Assembly (NCBI RefSeq): GCF_018138145.1
Contig: NZ_CP073104.1
Coordinates: 2,046,001-2,110,000, forward strand
Reading direction: 5' to 3'
Source of the DNA: Pseudomonas sp. SCA2728.1_7
GTDB taxonomy: Bacteria > Pseudomonadota > Gammaproteobacteria > Pseudomonadales > Pseudomonadaceae
DNA: 64,000 bases
Shown: piece after piece, positions 62,911-64,000 of the stretch
How the letters are laid out: each line of letters begins with the position of its first letter
Numbering within the stretch: position 1 is the first letter of the stretch
The notes under the pieces: generated by a model
Told to the model about the DNA's origin: nothing
Databases searched by the model: none
Seen by the model: the letters and a program-made list of their open reading frames with translations, nothing else
Position numbers and translations under genes: made by a program

Positions 62911-64000
62911 GCTTGACCTCCACGGCCACGCTCGGCCAACCAGGTTTCCAGGGTGCCGGTGTGGAAGTCGGCGCTGTGCAACCACGGTTGTTCCAGCAAT
63001 TCGCCGTGCAGCGACAAGGTGGTGGCCATGCCGGAGAGCGTGGTGTGCTTCACTGCCAGCCGTGCGCGAGTCAAGGCCTCGGCACGATCACGACCATGGA
63101 CAATCAGCTTGGCCAGCAGCGAGTCATAGTACGGCGGCACGCGGTAGCCTTGATAGAGATGGGTGTCGACCCGAACGCCCTCGCCTTGCGGCCAGATCAA
63201 CGATTCGACCAGACCGGGGCTGGGGAAGAAATCCCGCTCCGGGTCTTCGGCGTTCAGGCGCATTTGCAGGGCGGCACCATTGAGCTGGATGTCGCTTTGC
63301 TTGAAGCCCAGCGGCTCGCCACCGGCAATGCGCAACATCGCCTGAACTAGGTCGATGCCGGTTATCAGTTCACTGACCGGATGCTCGACCTGAATCCGCG
63401 TGTTCATCTCGATAAAAAAGAACTCGCCGGTCACGTCATCATATAGGTATTCCAGTGTGCCGGCGCCCTTGTAGCCCAGGGACTCGGTGAGGCGCACGGC
63501 GCTGGTGCAGAGCGTCTCGCGTTGCTGCGGGTTGAGGGCCGGCGATGGCGCTTCCTCGAAAATCTTCTGCCGACGACGTTGCAACGAACACTCACGCTCA
63601 AACAAGTGCACCGCGTGCTGACCGTCGCCCAACACTTGAACTTCGATGTGCCGTGCGCGGCTGATGAAGCGCTCCAGGTACACCGCGCCGTTGCCGAACG
63701 CAGCCTGGGCTTCGCGCTGGGATCGGGGGAACTCTTCAGCCAGTTGTTCGGCGTTTTCCGCCAGGCGAATACCCCGCCCGCCACCGCCGGCCGAGGCTTT
63801 GATCAACAGTGGAAAGCCAACGGCTTCGGCGGCCTTGAGCGCCGATTCGACATCGAACAGTTCACCGGGCGAACCGGGCACCACGGGCACGCCCGCTTCC
63901 TGCGCGGTGCGCCGGGCTTCGGCCTTGTCGCCCATGCGCCGGATCGTCTCCGGGCTCGGGCCGACGAAAATGGCCCCGGCCGCCAGCACCGCCTCGGCGA
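62907..64000 (-). CDS. Biotin carboxylase (AccC-like), 5' end outside window
   Basis: The C-terminal 360 or so residues of an ATP-grasp biotin carboxylase. 'KASAGGGGRGIRL' is the ATP-grasp glycine loop, 'FIEMNTRIQVEHPVSE' the metal/bicarbonate site and 'GALQMRLNAEDPE' the start of the C-terminal domain. It ends without a biotinyl domain, so a separate carrier protein must exist, probably upstream beyond the window. It is distinct from housekeeping AccC by its pairing with pxpBC-like genes. Confidence 0.88.
   Translation of the reverse strand, partial: AEAVLAAGAIFVGPSPETIRRMGDKAEARRTAQEAGVPVVPGSPGELFDVESALKAAEAVGFPLLIKASAGGGGRGIRLAENAEQLAEEFPRSQREAQAAFGNGAVYLERFISRARHIEVQVLGDGQHAVHLFERECSLQRRRQKIFEEAPSPALNPQQRETLCTSAVRLTESLGYKGAGTLEYLYDDVTGEFFFIEMNTRIQVEHPVSELITGIDLVQAMLRIAGGEPLGFKQSDIQLNGAALQMRLNAEDPERDFFPSPGLVESLIWPQGEGVRVDTHLYQGYRVPPYYDSLLAKLIVHGRDRAEALTRARLAVKHTTLSGMATTLSLHGELLEQPWLHSADFHTGTLETWLAERGRGGQA

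Overview
The window looks like chromosomal DNA of a Pseudomonas fluorescens-group bacterium. The evidence is high GC, the lpxL / minC-minD-minE / rluA / apeB block, an AlgO/Prc protease followed by an EAL-CBS-GGDEF protein, and many paired REP palindromes of the 'gcgagcaggctcgctcccac' type in intergenic gaps. From memory, the order from lpxL to the FKBP isomerase resembles P. aeruginosa PAO1; I could not check this. No rRNA, intact tRNA or CRISPR array was seen.

Layout. 1-4.3 kb: purine use (end of the urate oxidase PuuD, an NCS2 urate/xanthine permease, two tandem Tsx/OmpK-like channels). 4.3-14.9 kb: housekeeping genes (patatin, LpxL, MinCDE, RluA, M18 aminopeptidase, a 58-aa membrane protein, an MscS-type channel, a periplasmic M20 amidohydrolase). 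14.9-15.8 kb: a seven-copy 72-bp tandem array built from half-REPs, then a probable dispersed repeat. 15.8-21.6 kb: a GntR/UTRA regulator divergent from an ABC importer operon that includes a cytoplasmic alkaline-phosphatase-superfamily enzyme, with matching operator-like sites in the shared gap. 21.7-27.6 kb: HAD phosphatase, quinone oxidoreductase, AlgO/Prc, EAL-CBS-GGDEF. 27.6-33.6 kb: an Rhs toxin, its immunity gene and a displaced second toxin-tail/immunity pair. 33.8-41.1 kb: an XRE/Sel1 operon, DUF1232, FKBP lipoprotein, a membrane-anchored di-heme protein with a catalase-fold partner, and an unknown protein with two JAB/MPN-like halves.

The accessory region runs from about 41.3 to 58.1 kb. 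Its left edge carries the last 17 bp of a tRNA-Asp gene, with a strong terminator where the tRNA's own would be, which looks like an integration scar. Inside are pseudogene mosaics (SDR, class-III aminotransferase, polyamine-type binding protein, IS66, IS3, IS1182, group II intron maturase, AtoE), a LysE exporter, an M81 peptidase/MFS/LysR module, and one well-preserved, more AT-rich, same-strand cluster at 48.2-54.3 kb: threonine-synthase-like enzyme, Lrp regulator, homoserine dehydrogenase without an ACT domain, aldehyde dehydrogenase and a CycA-like permease. I read this as a probable catabolic locus for L-homoserine or a related four-carbon amino acid (homoserine to aspartate semialdehyde to aspartate). 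It is the best candidate here for an under-described system.

58.2-64 kb: a porin, an NCS1 permease, PxpC- and PxpB-like subunits and the end of a biotin carboxylase. These appear to form an uptake and ATP/biotin-dependent amide or lactam utilisation operon on the minus strand.
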